A stretch of 64,000 nt of DNA from Amycolatopsis dendrobii. Its GTDB lineage: Bacteria; Actinomycetota; Actinomycetes; Mycobacteriales; Pseudonocardiaceae. The stretch lies in the NCBI RefSeq assembly GCF_014145675.1, contig NZ_JACGZW010000002.1, forward strand, positions 806,001-870,000. Direction: 5' to 3'. The notes beneath the pieces were generated by a model. It was not told where the DNA came from and searched no databases. It worked only from the letters and a program-made list of their open reading frames with translations. Numbering within the stretch: position 1 is the stretch's first letter; each line of letters begins with the position of its first letter. A program made the translations under genes and the position numbers. Shown piece after piece: positions 34,925 through 43,195 of this stretch.

Positions 34925-36262
34925 ATGGGCGCAGACCGCTCCGGCTCGGCAGGCTCGGCCCCCGCGCGATCGGCGCGCCGGTCCGCGGTGCTGGCTTCCA
35001 GCATCGGCACACTGCTCGAGTACTACGACTATTACCTGTTCGGCCTAGCCGCCGCTGTCGTGTTCCCTGCCGTGTTCTTCCCGTCCGCGGACCCGCTCAC
35101 CGGCCAGTTGTCGGCGTTCGCCACCTTCGCCGTCGGGTTCGTGCTGCGCCCGGTCGGCGGGATCGTGATCGGGCACATCGCGGACCGGTTCGGCCGCAAG
35201 AAAGCCTTGATCTTGACCATCGTCATGATGGGGATCGCCACGATTCTCATCGGGGTGCTGCCCGGATACCGTCAGATCGGCGTCGCGGCCCCGATTCTGC
35301 TGGTGATCCTGCGGCTGGTGCAGGGCTTTTCGACCGGCGGCGAAATGGGCGGCGCGATCTCGCTGGCCGTCGAGCACGCCCCGCCGCGCAAACGCGGTCT
35401 CTACGGAGCCCTGCTCCTTTCCGGGGCAGGGGTCGCGCTGCTCGTCTCGTCCGGGTTGATGGCGTTGTTCGCGACGCTTCCCGACCGGGATTTCCTGGCC
35501 TGGGGCTGGCGGATCCCGTTCCTGCTCAGCTTCGTGCTGCTGATCGCGGGTTTGCTCATCCGGATGCGGGTAGGCGAAACGCCGGACTTCGAACGCGCCC
35601 GCGAGAAGGGCGCCGGTGCGCGCGTTCCGTTGATCGCCGTGCTGCGCCGGCCGCGAAATGTGATCTACGGCGTGCTGTTCGGTTTCGCCAACAGCATCGG
35701 CGGCTACGTCATCACCACCTACGGCGCGTCGTATGTCAAAAAGGACCTCGGCATGCCCGCGTCGGTGGCGCTCACCGCCACCATGGTCGCGGCCGGCGCG
35801 CAGATCGTTCTCGCGCCGACGTGGGGTGCGTTGTCCGACCGGATCGGCCGGAAACCGGTGTTCCTCGGCGGCTGCATCGGGCTGGCCGTGGTGATCTTCC
35901 CGGTGTTTTGGTTGTTCGAGACGAAGAATCCGGTGCTCGTCGCGGTCGCGATGGTGCTGGGCTTCTCGGTGTTCGTGATGGCGATGTCCGCGCTGTCCCA
36001 GACAATTCTGTCCGAACTGTTCGACACTCGCTCGCGGGTCACCGGCGTCAACCTGGGATATCAGCTCACCGCGGTGCTCGGCGGCGGGTTCGCGCCGTAC
36101 CTCAGCGCCTGGCTGGTCGGCGCGACCGGCGCGGTGTGGGGCGTCGGCATCTACGTCATCGCCGGCTGCGTGCTCAGCGCGGCCGCGATGCTGCTGTTGC
36201 CCGAACGCGCCGGGAAACCGTTGCCGGAGCCGGTCGCTGAACCGAAAGCGGCGACGGTATGA
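34925..36262 (+). CDS. MFS transporter of the metabolite:H+ symporter (MHS) type
   Basis: 445 residues with twelve membrane helices. The MHS signature is clear: GTLLEYYDYYLFGLAA in helix 1, the motif GHIADRFGRKKAL after helix 2, and LVQGFSTGGEMGGAISLAVEHAPP before helix 5. The family imports organic acids, betaine-like compounds or aromatic acids with protons. ATG 34925 follows AGGAGG. Its stop overlaps the start of the dimethylformamidase-like gene by four bases, so import and hydrolysis appear coupled. This pair converges on the four-gene catabolic operon. Confidence 0.93.
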   Translation: MGADRSGSAGSAPARSARRSAVLASSIGTLLEYYDYYLFGLAAAVVFPAVFFPSADPLTGQLSAFATFAVGFVLRPVGGIVIGHIADRFGRKKALILTIVMMGIATILIGVLPGYRQIGVAAPILLVILRLVQGFSTGGEMGGAISLAVEHAPPRKRGLYGALLLSGAGVALLVSSGLMALFATLPDRDFLAWGWRIPFLLSFVLLIAGLLIRMRVGETPDFERAREKGAGARVPLIAVLRRPRNVIYGVLFGFANSIGGYVITTYGASYVKKDLGMPASVALTATMVAAGAQIVLAPTWGALSDRIGRKPVFLGGCIGLAVVIFPVFWLFETKNPVLVAVAMVLGFSVFVMAMSALSQTILSELFDTRSRVTGVNLGYQLTAVLGGGFAPYLSAWLVGATGAVWGVGIYVIAGCVLSAAAMLLLPERAGKPLPEPVAEPKAATV

Positions 36263-37842
36263 CCTTGCTGGGATACGTCAGCGACGAACGCTATCTCGCG
36301 CTGCCCGACGTGACTGTTGAGATCAACGCGCGCGACGCACACTGGACCGTCCGCTCCACCGCGACTGGCGCGATCCATGCCGACCTCCCGTCCGGCGAGT
36401 ACCGCGTCACGCTCGCCAAGGACGGCTACGGAGCCAAACACGTCGACCTCGCGCTCGGGTCCGAACCGCACCAGTTCCGGCTGCTGTCCGACCGGATTTT
36501 CGGTTACCTCTGGCCGAAATGGGCCCGCAGCGGCGACGAGGGCGAGTTCCGGATCCACAGTCCTGAGCCGTACCGCCTGAGCCTGTGGCGGCACGGCGCG
36601 GCGGTTGAGGAAACAGCGTTGATCGGCTGGTTCGACGAACACGCGCCGCGCGCCACTGTGCAGGTCACTCCCGATGGCGATTACACCCAGACCGGCGTGC
36701 GGTTCAACGAAAAGGGCTACGCCGATCCGTCGCACCGCCAGTACGTCATGGCTCCGGACCGCAGCGGCCTGTACTACTTCCACGTCGAAGGCGAATCCGG
36801 GGCTCGCTTCTCGTTTCCGTGGGTGGTCGCACCGCGCCAGCCGACCGCGCCGATCGCCGTAGTCGCGTCCACGAATACCTGGAACGCCTACAACAATTTC
36901 GGCGGCCGCAGCAATTACATCAACGCCTCCGGCCTGCCCACTGCACCAGTTTTGGTGCCTCGCCTCGAAATGTCGCGCTACCTGGAATCAAGCTTCAGCG
37001 AACACGCCCTGCCCGACGACGCGTACCCGCCGTTGTCCTTCGAACGTCCGGAACCGCTGAACCAGCTCAGCGCGGACGCGCGGCCGGAGGACCCGATCCG
37101 CGGCAGGCAACCGTGCCACCTGGCCGCCGCGGAATGGCGGCTGCTCAGCTGGCTGGAACGCCACGGTTACGAGTACGACCTCTACTCCGACGCGCACCTG
37201 CATGACGGCACCTTGCCATTGGACAGTTACCGTGCGCTGGTCCTGAGCACACATCCGGAGTATTGGTCCCGGGAGATGTACACCGCGGTCTATTCCTGGG
37301 TGCACGACCGCGGCGGAAAGCTGGCCAACTTCGGCGGTAACGTCGCCGACTGCGAAGTGGTCTTCTCTTCGCCGGACGCGCTGCGCTTCCGTACCCAAGC
37401 CGTCGAACCCGACGCGTATGAGAGCCGGATGCACCGCACGTTCCGGCCGACGTCGGAGCTGTTCGGCGTGGTGTTCACCAGCGCGGGTGCGATGACCGGG
37501 GCACCGTACGAGGTCGTCGACCCCGGCCATTGGGCTTTCCGCGGAACCGGACTGGACAAGGGAGACTTGTTCGGCGTCCGGAGTCTGCACGAACGCTGCC
37601 CCGGCGGTGCTTCCGGACACGAAACCGACAAGACCGGCCCGCACAGTCCACAAGGGACTCAGGTAATCGCCCGCGGCCTGAACTCCGGCGACGGCGGCGG
37701 CGAAATCGCGTGCTACACCACGGCTAGCGGCGGTGAGGTGTGCTCCGTCGGATCGATCGCCTGGACGTCAGCTGTGCTGGTGGACGATGGCGTGTCCGCG
37801 GTGACGGCGAACGTCCTCGACCGGTTTATCGGACGCTCCTGA
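36259..37842 (+). CDS. N,N-dimethylformamidase large-subunit-like amide hydrolase
   Basis: 527 residues. The N-terminal 75 residues (LLGYVSDERYLALPDVTVEI) form a beta-sandwich; the remainder follows the DMFase beta/large-chain pattern: STNTWNAYNNFGGRSNYINA, RRLEMSRY-type linker, LLSWLERHGYEYDLYSDAHLH, then LSTHPEYWSREMY (H332, E334, Y335, W336) and GGKLANFGGNVADCEV. DMFase uses a mononuclear iron held by Tyr and Glu to hydrolyse amides; the HPEYW block is the most conserved part. There is no adjacent small (alpha) subunit gene, unlike true DMFase, so the substrate probably differs. Coupled to the permease; 3' end overlaps the convergent racemase-like gene by 17 bp. Confidence 0.85.
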   Translation: MTLLGYVSDERYLALPDVTVEINARDAHWTVRSTATGAIHADLPSGEYRVTLAKDGYGAKHVDLALGSEPHQFRLLSDRIFGYLWPKWARSGDEGEFRIHSPEPYRLSLWRHGAAVEETALIGWFDEHAPRATVQVTPDGDYTQTGVRFNEKGYADPSHRQYVMAPDRSGLYYFHVEGESGARFSFPWVVAPRQPTAPIAVVASTNTWNAYNNFGGRSNYINASGLPTAPVLVPRLEMSRYLESSFSEHALPDDAYPPLSFERPEPLNQLSADARPEDPIRGRQPCHLAAAEWRLLSWLERHGYEYDLYSDAHLHDGTLPLDSYRALVLSTHPEYWSREMYTAVYSWVHDRGGKLANFGGNVADCEVVFSSPDALRFRTQAVEPDAYESRMHRTFRPTSELFGVVFTSAGAMTGAPYEVVDPGHWAFRGTGLDKGDLFGVRSLHERCPGGASGHETDKTGPHSPQGTQVIARGLNSGDGGGEIACYTTASGGEVCSVGSIAWTSAVLVDDGVSAVTANVLDRFIGRS

Positions 37843-38938
37843 ACCCAGCGGCGATATCGTCGGCCACCTCGACGCCGAGGCCGGGCGCGTCGCCGAGCCG
37901 GACTGTCTGGCCGTCGCTGTTCAACGGTGTCTTGAGGATGTCGCGTTCGTAGTAGTGCGCGCCGATGATGTCGGAGGGAATCCTGCCCGACAGCCCAGGT
38001 GCGGCACACGCCGCGTGCAACTGGGCCGCCGCGCCGATGCCAAGCTCCCCATTGGACCCGAGCACGACGTCCAGCCCGAACGCGTTCGCGAGGTGCGCCA
38101 TCGCCACCACCCGGCCCGGGCCGCCCGCTTTGCCGATATACAAGCTGACCGCGTCCGCCGCTTCGGCCCGGATCACCGACACGAGGTCGTCAGTGCCGAA
38201 CACGCTTTCATCGGCCACAATGGACAACCCGCGCCCGCGCAACTCTCGCATCCGGGCCAGATCCCCAGGTGCCACCGGCTGTTCGAGAAACGCCGGATCC
38301 TGGTTCCGCATCAACTCGATCGCCCGGGCGGCGTCTCCGGGCCGGTAGCCCCCGTTCGCATCGAGGCCGAGGAACGTGTCCGCACCGACGAGCTTCCGTG
38401 CCTCGGCGAGCCGACGCGCGTCTTCTTCGGGATCGAAGCCGATCTTGAGCTTGTAACTGCGAAACCCGGCCTCGAAGGCTGACTGGTAGACGTCGTGGAG
38501 CCGTTGCCCGCTGCCGCTGAGTGAACACTTCACTGGCACTTCAGTCCTTAATGGACCACCGAGCGCCACTGCGAGCGGGACTCCGAGCGTGCGCGCATAC
38601 GCGTCCCACAACGCCGTCGAGATCCCCGCTTTGGTGAACGGCGCGCCCGCCACTGCTTCGTCCATGCGCCGCTCAAGATCGGCGACCGGAACGAGCGGCC
38701 GCCCGAGGATCGCCGGGGCAAGTGCTCTCTTGGCGAGATACTCCGCCGTGCCAGCGTCTTCGCCACTCCATTGGAGCGTCGCACTGACTTCGCCCAGCCC
38801 GGTCGCACCGTCCGAAGCGGTCACGCGGACGAGCAGGAAGTCGGAATGGTCATGCGTTCCGCGAGCGCCGGCCACGACCAGTTCCGGCCGGACGACCGGG
38901 CTGATCGCGGCGACCTCGAGGTCTTCGACGGTATTCAC
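37826..38938 (-). CDS. Enolase-superfamily enzyme, muconate-cycloisomerase (MLE) subgroup
   Basis: 370 residues. The MLE-type active site is complete: the KxK pair in SYKLKIG (K163, K165), metal ligands D193 (GLDANGGY), E219 (FLEQPV) and D243 (VADESVF), and the opposite Lys K270 (YIGKAGG). The subgroup performs cycloisomerisation, dipeptide epimerisation or N-succinylamino-acid racemisation through an enolate. GTG 38938 lies inside the stop of the DHDPS-like gene. It is the last of four coupled genes, so it acts on an intermediate in that pathway; the exact reaction cannot be decided by motif alone. Confidence 0.92.
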   Translation of the reverse strand: MNTVEDLEVAAISPVVRPELVVAGARGTHDHSDFLLVRVTASDGATGLGEVSATLQWSGEDAGTAEYLAKRALAPAILGRPLVPVADLERRMDEAVAGAPFTKAGISTALWDAYARTLGVPLAVALGGPLRTEVPVKCSLSGSGQRLHDVYQSAFEAGFRSYKLKIGFDPEEDARRLAEARKLVGADTFLGLDANGGYRPGDAARAIELMRNQDPAFLEQPVAPGDLARMRELRGRGLSIVADESVFGTDDLVSVIRAEAADAVSLYIGKAGGPGRVVAMAHLANAFGLDVVLGSNGELGIGAAAQLHAACAAPGLSGRIPSDIIGAHYYERDILKTPLNSDGQTVRLGDAPGLGVEVADDIAAGFRSVR

Positions 38939-39837
38939 AGGAACTCGCGGAACTCGGCGAGAAACCGGTCGATCATCCGGATGTCCTCGGCGTCGAGCCG
39001 ATGCGCGGGCGCGCGGCAGTACGGACTGCCGAACAGTCCACGGCGGACTGAAATCAGCTTCTCCGCGGCGATGATCCGTTCGGTGTCCAGCATCCAGTAG
39101 GAAATGTAGGGCAGCAGCCGCCGATGCAACTCGTCGCCGCCCGCGTCGTCGCCGTCCTCGAACCGCCGCCAGATCTCGACGTAGATCTCGGTGAACGAAC
39201 ACCCCGGCTGCGTCCCGACCGCGCCGCGCCGGATCGCGTCCGGCAACTGCACGCCCGCGTAGCCCTCGACCGCCGGAATCGGCGGATCCCCCGCGGCCAG
39301 CTCGGCGATCAACGGCCCCGGCGGACTGGATTCGACCTTGACCAGCTGCAGATTGGCATGTTTGGCCGCGATCTCGCGCAGCACGTCCGCATCGAGGCTC
39401 GTACCGGTCTCCGCGGGCGCGTACTGCAGCACCACCGGAGTCGGCGCGACCGCGTCAAGCACCTCCCGGATATGCTTGACCAACGCCTTCCGCGACGGTC
39501 GCAGATAGTGCGGTGGCAAAAGATTGATCAAGTCCGCCCCCGCCGCCACCGCCTCCTGCGCCCGCTTCACTGCCAGCCGCGTAGCATGGTCTTGAACCGC
39601 GATAATGGCCAAGACATCCGCTCGCGGATTGGTCTCGGCCAGCAACACCTCCGTCAGCGTTCGCCGTTCGTCCTCCGCCAGCTTGTAGAACTCCGAGGCG
39701 AACCCAGGGAACATCACGCTGCCGATCCCGGTCCCGAGCACGTGCCGGATGACTCGCCGGAAACCGGAAACATCGATCTCGCCGTCGTCGGTGAAGGGTA
39801 CTTCGAGAACCGGGGATACTCCGCGAATAGGCGTCAT
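38935..39837 (-). CDS. Dihydrodipicolinate-synthase/N-acetylneuraminate-lyase-type aldolase or dehydratase
   Basis: 300 residues, TIM barrel of the DapA/NAL family. The Schiff-base Lys is K167 (LQLVKVESSPPG) and the Tyr is Y139 (VVLQYAPAETG). The substrate-binding GxxGE loop of true DapA is replaced by PGFASEFYKL, so it is not lysine biosynthesis. Family members cleave or dehydrate keto-acid sugars and similar acids. It overlaps the amidohydrolase gene upstream and the MLE-type gene downstream by four bases each. Confidence 0.92.
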   Translation of the reverse strand: MTPIRGVSPVLEVPFTDDGEIDVSGFRRVIRHVLGTGIGSVMFPGFASEFYKLAEDERRTLTEVLLAETNPRADVLAIIAVQDHATRLAVKRAQEAVAAGADLINLLPPHYLRPSRKALVKHIREVLDAVAPTPVVLQYAPAETGTSLDADVLREIAAKHANLQLVKVESSPPGPLIAELAAGDPPIPAVEGYAGVQLPDAIRRGAVGTQPGCSFTEIYVEIWRRFEDGDDAGGDELHRRLLPYISYWMLDTERIIAAEKLISVRRGLFGSPYCRAPAHRLDAEDIRMIDRFLAEFREFL

Positions 39838-40712
39838 CGAATCCCCTTCTGAAGGCCGAGCGCAGCAACCGCGTTCGCGTGGATGATCCCCTCGATCAAC
39901 TCGGGCGAGATCTTCGGCAACGCCGTGCCCTCGACGATGTCGTTGACTCGCCGGATCCCCGCGATCGCCTCAGCGGTGGTGGCGATCGGAAAGTCCGAAC
40001 CGAGGAGCAGCTTGTGCGGCACGCCCCACTCCTGCGCCGCGAGCAGCGATTCGTAGCAGACCCAAGGCCGGAGGTAAATCGAAGACACGTCCGCATACAC
40101 GTGCGGATGCTTGCGGATGGTGACCACGGTCTCGCGTCCCCACGGATGCCCCATGTGCGCCATGACGATCCGAAGCTCCGGGAACTGCAACGCTACTTCG
40201 TCGGTGACCAGCGGATATGTGTACCGCAACGGTGCCTGCCGGATCGGCGACGCACCCTGATGGAACAAGATCGGCAGCCCGTGCCGCTCGCAGTAACGGT
40301 AGAAGTCCAACGCGGGCTGAGACAGCGGGTCGAAATTCTGGTAATTGGGCCCGAGCTTCACTCCGACCAGCCCGAGTTCCCGGCACCGGTCAGCCTCGTC
40401 GAACACGTCGGGAGCAATCGGATTCACCGACATGAACCCCATCCGCCGGTCCGGATCAGCCGTCACGAACGCCGCGGTCGCGGTATTGGTGTCCTCCGCC
40501 CGATAGGGCAGCCCCGTGGCCTCCTCCGGCTTGTCGACAGCGATGTTGAACACAATGGACAGATCGGCGGCCTCGGTGGCTTTGTCGTAGTCCGCCCAGG
40601 AATTCGTGGTGACCACCGGCCGGTCAGTCCGCCACCCCTCGTAAACGCGCCGCTCGTCCTCCGGCACCGCGGCCTGGTGGGTCGGAGTATGAGTGTGCAC
40701 GTCCACGATCAT
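39834..40712 (-). CDS. Amidohydrolase-2 (ACMSD/4-oxalomesaconate-hydratase-like)
   Basis: 292 residues, a metal-dependent TIM barrel. It opens with MIVDVHTHTPTH (first metal ligands), then GVKLGPNYQNFDP, ILFHQGAS (His), IVMAHMGHPWGRE (His) and LLLGSDFP (catalytic Asp). The subgroup decarboxylates or hydrates unsaturated dicarboxylates (ACMSD, gamma-resorcylate, 4-oxalomesaconate). Its start is four bases from the creatininase stop. The reaction in this operon is probably C-C or C=C hydrolysis after ring opening, but this is an inference. Confidence 0.9.
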   Translation of the reverse strand: MIVDVHTHTPTHQAAVPEDERRVYEGWRTDRPVVTTNSWADYDKATEAADLSIVFNIAVDKPEEATGLPYRAEDTNTATAAFVTADPDRRMGFMSVNPIAPDVFDEADRCRELGLVGVKLGPNYQNFDPLSQPALDFYRYCERHGLPILFHQGASPIRQAPLRYTYPLVTDEVALQFPELRIVMAHMGHPWGRETVVTIRKHPHVYADVSSIYLRPWVCYESLLAAQEWGVPHKLLLGSDFPIATTAEAIAGIRRVNDIVEGTALPKISPELIEGIIHANAVAALGLQKGIR

Positions 40713-40716
40713 GGCT

Positions 40717-41442
40717 TCACAACACCTCCGCCAGCTTCACGAACCGATCGGCAAGCCCGCTGGAGATCTTCTCGAACCACCTGCTGCCCTGCTCCGCGGC
40801 AGCCAACTCGGGCCGATCGGTGTACCCGTCGATGTCCAGCCAAACCTGCTCGGAGTGAATGTCCACATCAGACACTCCAGTTTGCCTGGGTTGCTCCCTC
40901 TTCGCCGGTTCCTGAACCAGCTCCCCGCGAACCGCCAGCATCATCGAAGTCTCGAACTCGCCAGCATGGCCAGGCACGATGTCCTCCGGGCCGAGGACCC
41001 GCCAGTAGTCGGTATGCGCCACCGCAAGCCCGTGCCGAGTCGACGCCGCACCAGCGAACGCGTGGCAGATCCCGACGTTGCCCCCGTGCCCATTGACAAC
41101 GACCATCCGCCGCCCGCCCTGCACCGCGATCGACCGGGCGAGATCGTCCAGCACGTGCAACAAGGTCTGCGCCGAAAGGGATAGCGTCCCGTTGAAGGGC
41201 AGATGATGATCAGAAGCCCCGTATGGAATGGCCGGCGCGAGCAACAACGCCCGCTCAGCCCTCGGCGCCGCCAGCTCGGCCGCGCGTTCGCACACCGCGG
41301 CCGCCAGAAAGGCGTCCGTCCCAGTAGGCAGATGCGGCCCATGCTGCTCGGTCGCGCCGATGGGCACCAAGACGAGCGCCTCGGAAAGCACCCCGCGCAC
41401 GACGGCGCGATCGGCCTCCGCCCAGCGCAACAGTGCGCCCAC
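40717..41442 (-). CDS. Creatininase-family amidohydrolase
   Basis: 241 residues with the full creatininase metal site: GATEQHGPHLPTGTDA (E32, H34, D43), NGHGGN (H119), HAGEFETS (E162). Creatininase relatives open cyclic amides (creatinine), deformylate F420/riboflavin precursors or process MftA peptides. In an operon with other amide and keto-acid enzymes it likely opens a lactam or imide. GTG 41442 has a good GGGGAGA and lies 50 bp from a perfect 19-bp palindrome. First gene of the operon. Confidence 0.9.
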   Translation of the reverse strand: MGALLRWAEADRAVVRGVLSEALVLVPIGATEQHGPHLPTGTDAFLAAAVCERAAELAAPRAERALLLAPAIPYGASDHHLPFNGTLSLSAQTLLHVLDDLARSIAVQGGRRMVVVNGHGGNVGICHAFAGAASTRHGLAVAHTDYWRVLGPEDIVPGHAGEFETSMMLAVRGELVQEPAKREQPRQTGVSDVDIHSEQVWLDIDGYTDRPELAAAEQGSRWFEKISSGLADRFVKLAEVL

Positions 41443-41492
41443 GACGTCTCCCCGATACTCCGGTTGGCCTATCTTCCGGTATTTCGTAGAAG

Positions 41493-41511
41493 TCTTCCTG
41501 ATTCAGGAAGA
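41493..41511. promoter_or_regulatory. Perfect 19-bp palindrome TCTTCCTGATTCAGGAAGA, operator
   Basis: TCTTCCTGA and TCAGGAAGA surround one central base. It lies upstream of the creatininase start (41442) at promoter distance; a similar half ATCTTCC occurs at 41471. IclR regulators bind sites of this size, and an IclR gene is the nearest regulator (43196-43978), so it is the natural binder. This is inferred, not shown. Confidence 0.72.
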
Positions 41512-41932
41512 TAGTCGATCGGGGAGAGAGACGCAATGCCGCCGACCAGCCAGCAAGAAGCGGCCCGGCCATGGGTGCGGCCGGACCGGTGGTGGTGCGG
41601 GCTTAGCGGTCGGCTGGGTTCCGCAGCACTCGCAACGCGGGCTCGGTTCCGTTGGCGGGCCGGGTTTCGCGCGCGGGACAATACTCGTCCCGGCCTCCGC
41701 GTCCGTGGATCATGCGATTGCATGACTGAGTGAGGCGAACGTAGCGAATGCGGTGCGATCGGTCTGTCCCGTCGCGATTGTCCAAGCTGGACCAACCGGG
41801 CTATTGAGGCCGTGCTCACCCGGTTGTACCGTCGATTGCGGTGTTCGTCGCTCAGCGGGGACGGCTGGCGGTGCCGCCGGTCGGCCGTATATCCAGCGGA
41901 CTCGGGCGCGATTGTGCGGGGGGAAGCAAGGG
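41512..41932. other. Non-coding stretch between operon promoter and immunity island
   Basis: I see no supportable gene. Short open frames here look random. A CATGC-N4-GCATG dyad lies at 41711-41724. The stretch may include the ancestral spacing between the operator and the IclR gene before the island was gained. Confidence 0.4.
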
Positions 41933-42205
41933 ATGCCGGCCAAACGTGCTTTGTTGTGCTGCGTTCTTACGATTTTCGTAACGGCTGGCACGGTTTTCGG
42001 TACCGGTCCGGTGGCTGCCGCGATGCCGCACCGGGCGGCCGCTGGCCCGCCGGGACCGGCAGATGTGGTGTCACAGGCGCGCACGAAGCCGACTTCGATC
42101 AGGTGCGGATCCAGTGCCTTCGAGCGACCGGGAAATCCTGGACGAATGTTCGACGAGACCTGGGATGTGCGCACGGGCGGTCGCATTGGCGGCGGAAGGA
42201 GATAG
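41933..42205 (+). CDS. Small secreted protein, possible toxin relic
   Basis: 90 residues. Residues 1-30 (MPAKRALLCCVLTIFVTAGT ... PVAAAM) are a plausible signal peptide; the rest is short, with GSSAFERPGNPGRMFDETW and a Gly/Arg tail. GGGGAAG lies ahead of the ATG. It stands just before a SUKH-3 immunity gene, the position of a secreted polymorphic toxin, but it is far too short to be a whole toxin and no toxin fold is seen. A truncated pre-toxin or an unrelated secreted peptide are both possible. Confidence 0.4.
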   Translation: MPAKRALLCCVLTIFVTAGTVFGTGPVAAAMPHRAAAGPPGPADVVSQARTKPTSIRCGSSAFERPGNPGRMFDETWDVRTGGRIGGGRR

Positions 42206-42417
42206 GGAAAGAGATGGCGGATGATTAATTAGTTGAAATGACTTAAATCGACTTCTGCGAGTACGACGAGCGTGCCCGGGGCTTGCTCTGCCAAGGTGCT
42301 TGTTCACAACTCGGCGAAGTGAGCTGATGCGAGGAGATCGGACGAGCGCTTCCAGCGGCGGGCGGCGAAAGAAGATCGAAAATTTGATGGTAAAAATTGA
42401 GGGGTGTTGGACGTAAA

Positions 42418-42855
42418 ATGAGCGAACGGCCTTCGATCGAATTGCTGAGGCGAGCTGGCTGGACTCCCGGTCGCGCTGTGGACATCTCAGATGATGTGCG
42501 AGCCCTGGAGCGGGCCGGAATCGGAATATTCCCCGGTGCGATCGAATTTCTCCGGGAATACTCTGGTATCAAAGTGCGCTGGAATAGGAGCAGTGGCTTC
42601 CCGGATGACCTCGAGGTGTCCGCGGCTCGGTCGCGCGAGAGCTTGGACCCGCGGTGGGTTGCGATCTACGCCGAACGTGCGGGGACGGCGTTGGTGCCCG
42701 TAGGGGAGGCCAATCGAGGTTATCTGGTCGTGTTGGTCGGGGAAGACGGCCGCTGGTTCGGCGGCTTTGACGATGCGTTCGGCGAGCTTGGCGACGACTT
42801 CCTGTCGTCCCTCGATGGGTTGGTCCGCCATTGCAGATTTATCCGTGACTTGTGA
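42418..42855 (+). CDS. SUKH-3 family immunity protein
   Basis: 145 residues. The SUKH-3 pattern is easily read: LLRRAGWTPGRAVDISDDV, FPGAIEFLREYSGIKV, WVAIYAERAGTALVPVGEAN and the closing LVGEDGRWFGGFDDAFGELG. SUKH proteins bind and neutralise polymorphic or contact-dependent toxins. No full toxin gene lies beside it, so it is an orphan immunity gene or a relic. ATG 42418 is used; TTG 42397 is also in frame. DNA upstream (42206-42417) is AT-richer than its neighbours, suggesting gain by transfer. Confidence 0.85.
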   Translation: MSERPSIELLRRAGWTPGRAVDISDDVRALERAGIGIFPGAIEFLREYSGIKVRWNRSSGFPDDLEVSAARSRESLDPRWVAIYAERAGTALVPVGEANRGYLVVLVGEDGRWFGGFDDAFGELGDDFLSSLDGLVRHCRFIRDL

Positions 42856-43180
42856 CCCCGGGTGGAGGTTTCGCTCAACGAAGACGCGAAAATATGGGGT
42901 GAACTGGGGTAGCTACGAACCGTACGTGCCACCGTATGCCCGACCGCACGCAGAGTTGACGATAAGTCAGGCGCGCGAGTCATATGAGCGCCTCATGGAG
43001 GCGCGTGATGCGGCTTTCCATAAACACGTCGTGATGGGGTTCAGCAAGGTAGCTAACCCGAAGTACAACTTAGACATCGATCGTGTCGTCGCCGCTTATG
43101 CCTGTCAGGTCATCGAGGGCCAAGACGTCGATACCGGATTCTTTCGTCGAATAATGGACATAGCGGCTGCTGACGCCTGA
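42845..43180 (+). CDS. Small protein of unknown function coupled to the SUKH-3 gene
   Basis: About 111 residues from GTG 42845, overlapping the SUKH-3 gene by 11 bp. It reads YGVNWGSYEPYVPPYARPHA, ELTISQARESYERLMEARDA and then a helical end with VIEGQDVDTGFFRRIMDIAA. I do not recognise the family. Its position suggests a second immunity-type or accessory protein of the same island. Confidence 0.55.
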   Translation: MTCDPGWRFRSTKTRKYGVNWGSYEPYVPPYARPHAELTISQARESYERLMEARDAAFHKHVVMGFSKVANPKYNLDIDRVVAAYACQVIEGQDVDTGFFRRIMDIAAADA

Positions 43181-43195
43181 GTGCGCCACCGGGGG

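Noticed and set aside
41711..41724. CATGC-N4-GCATG as a regulatory site
   Set aside because: Short dyad, no adjacent start codon, so not listed as a separate feature.
41933..42205. Complete polymorphic toxin gene next to SUKH-3
   Set aside because: The frame encodes only 90 residues with a signal-like start and no toxin domain; kept as a possible relic only.
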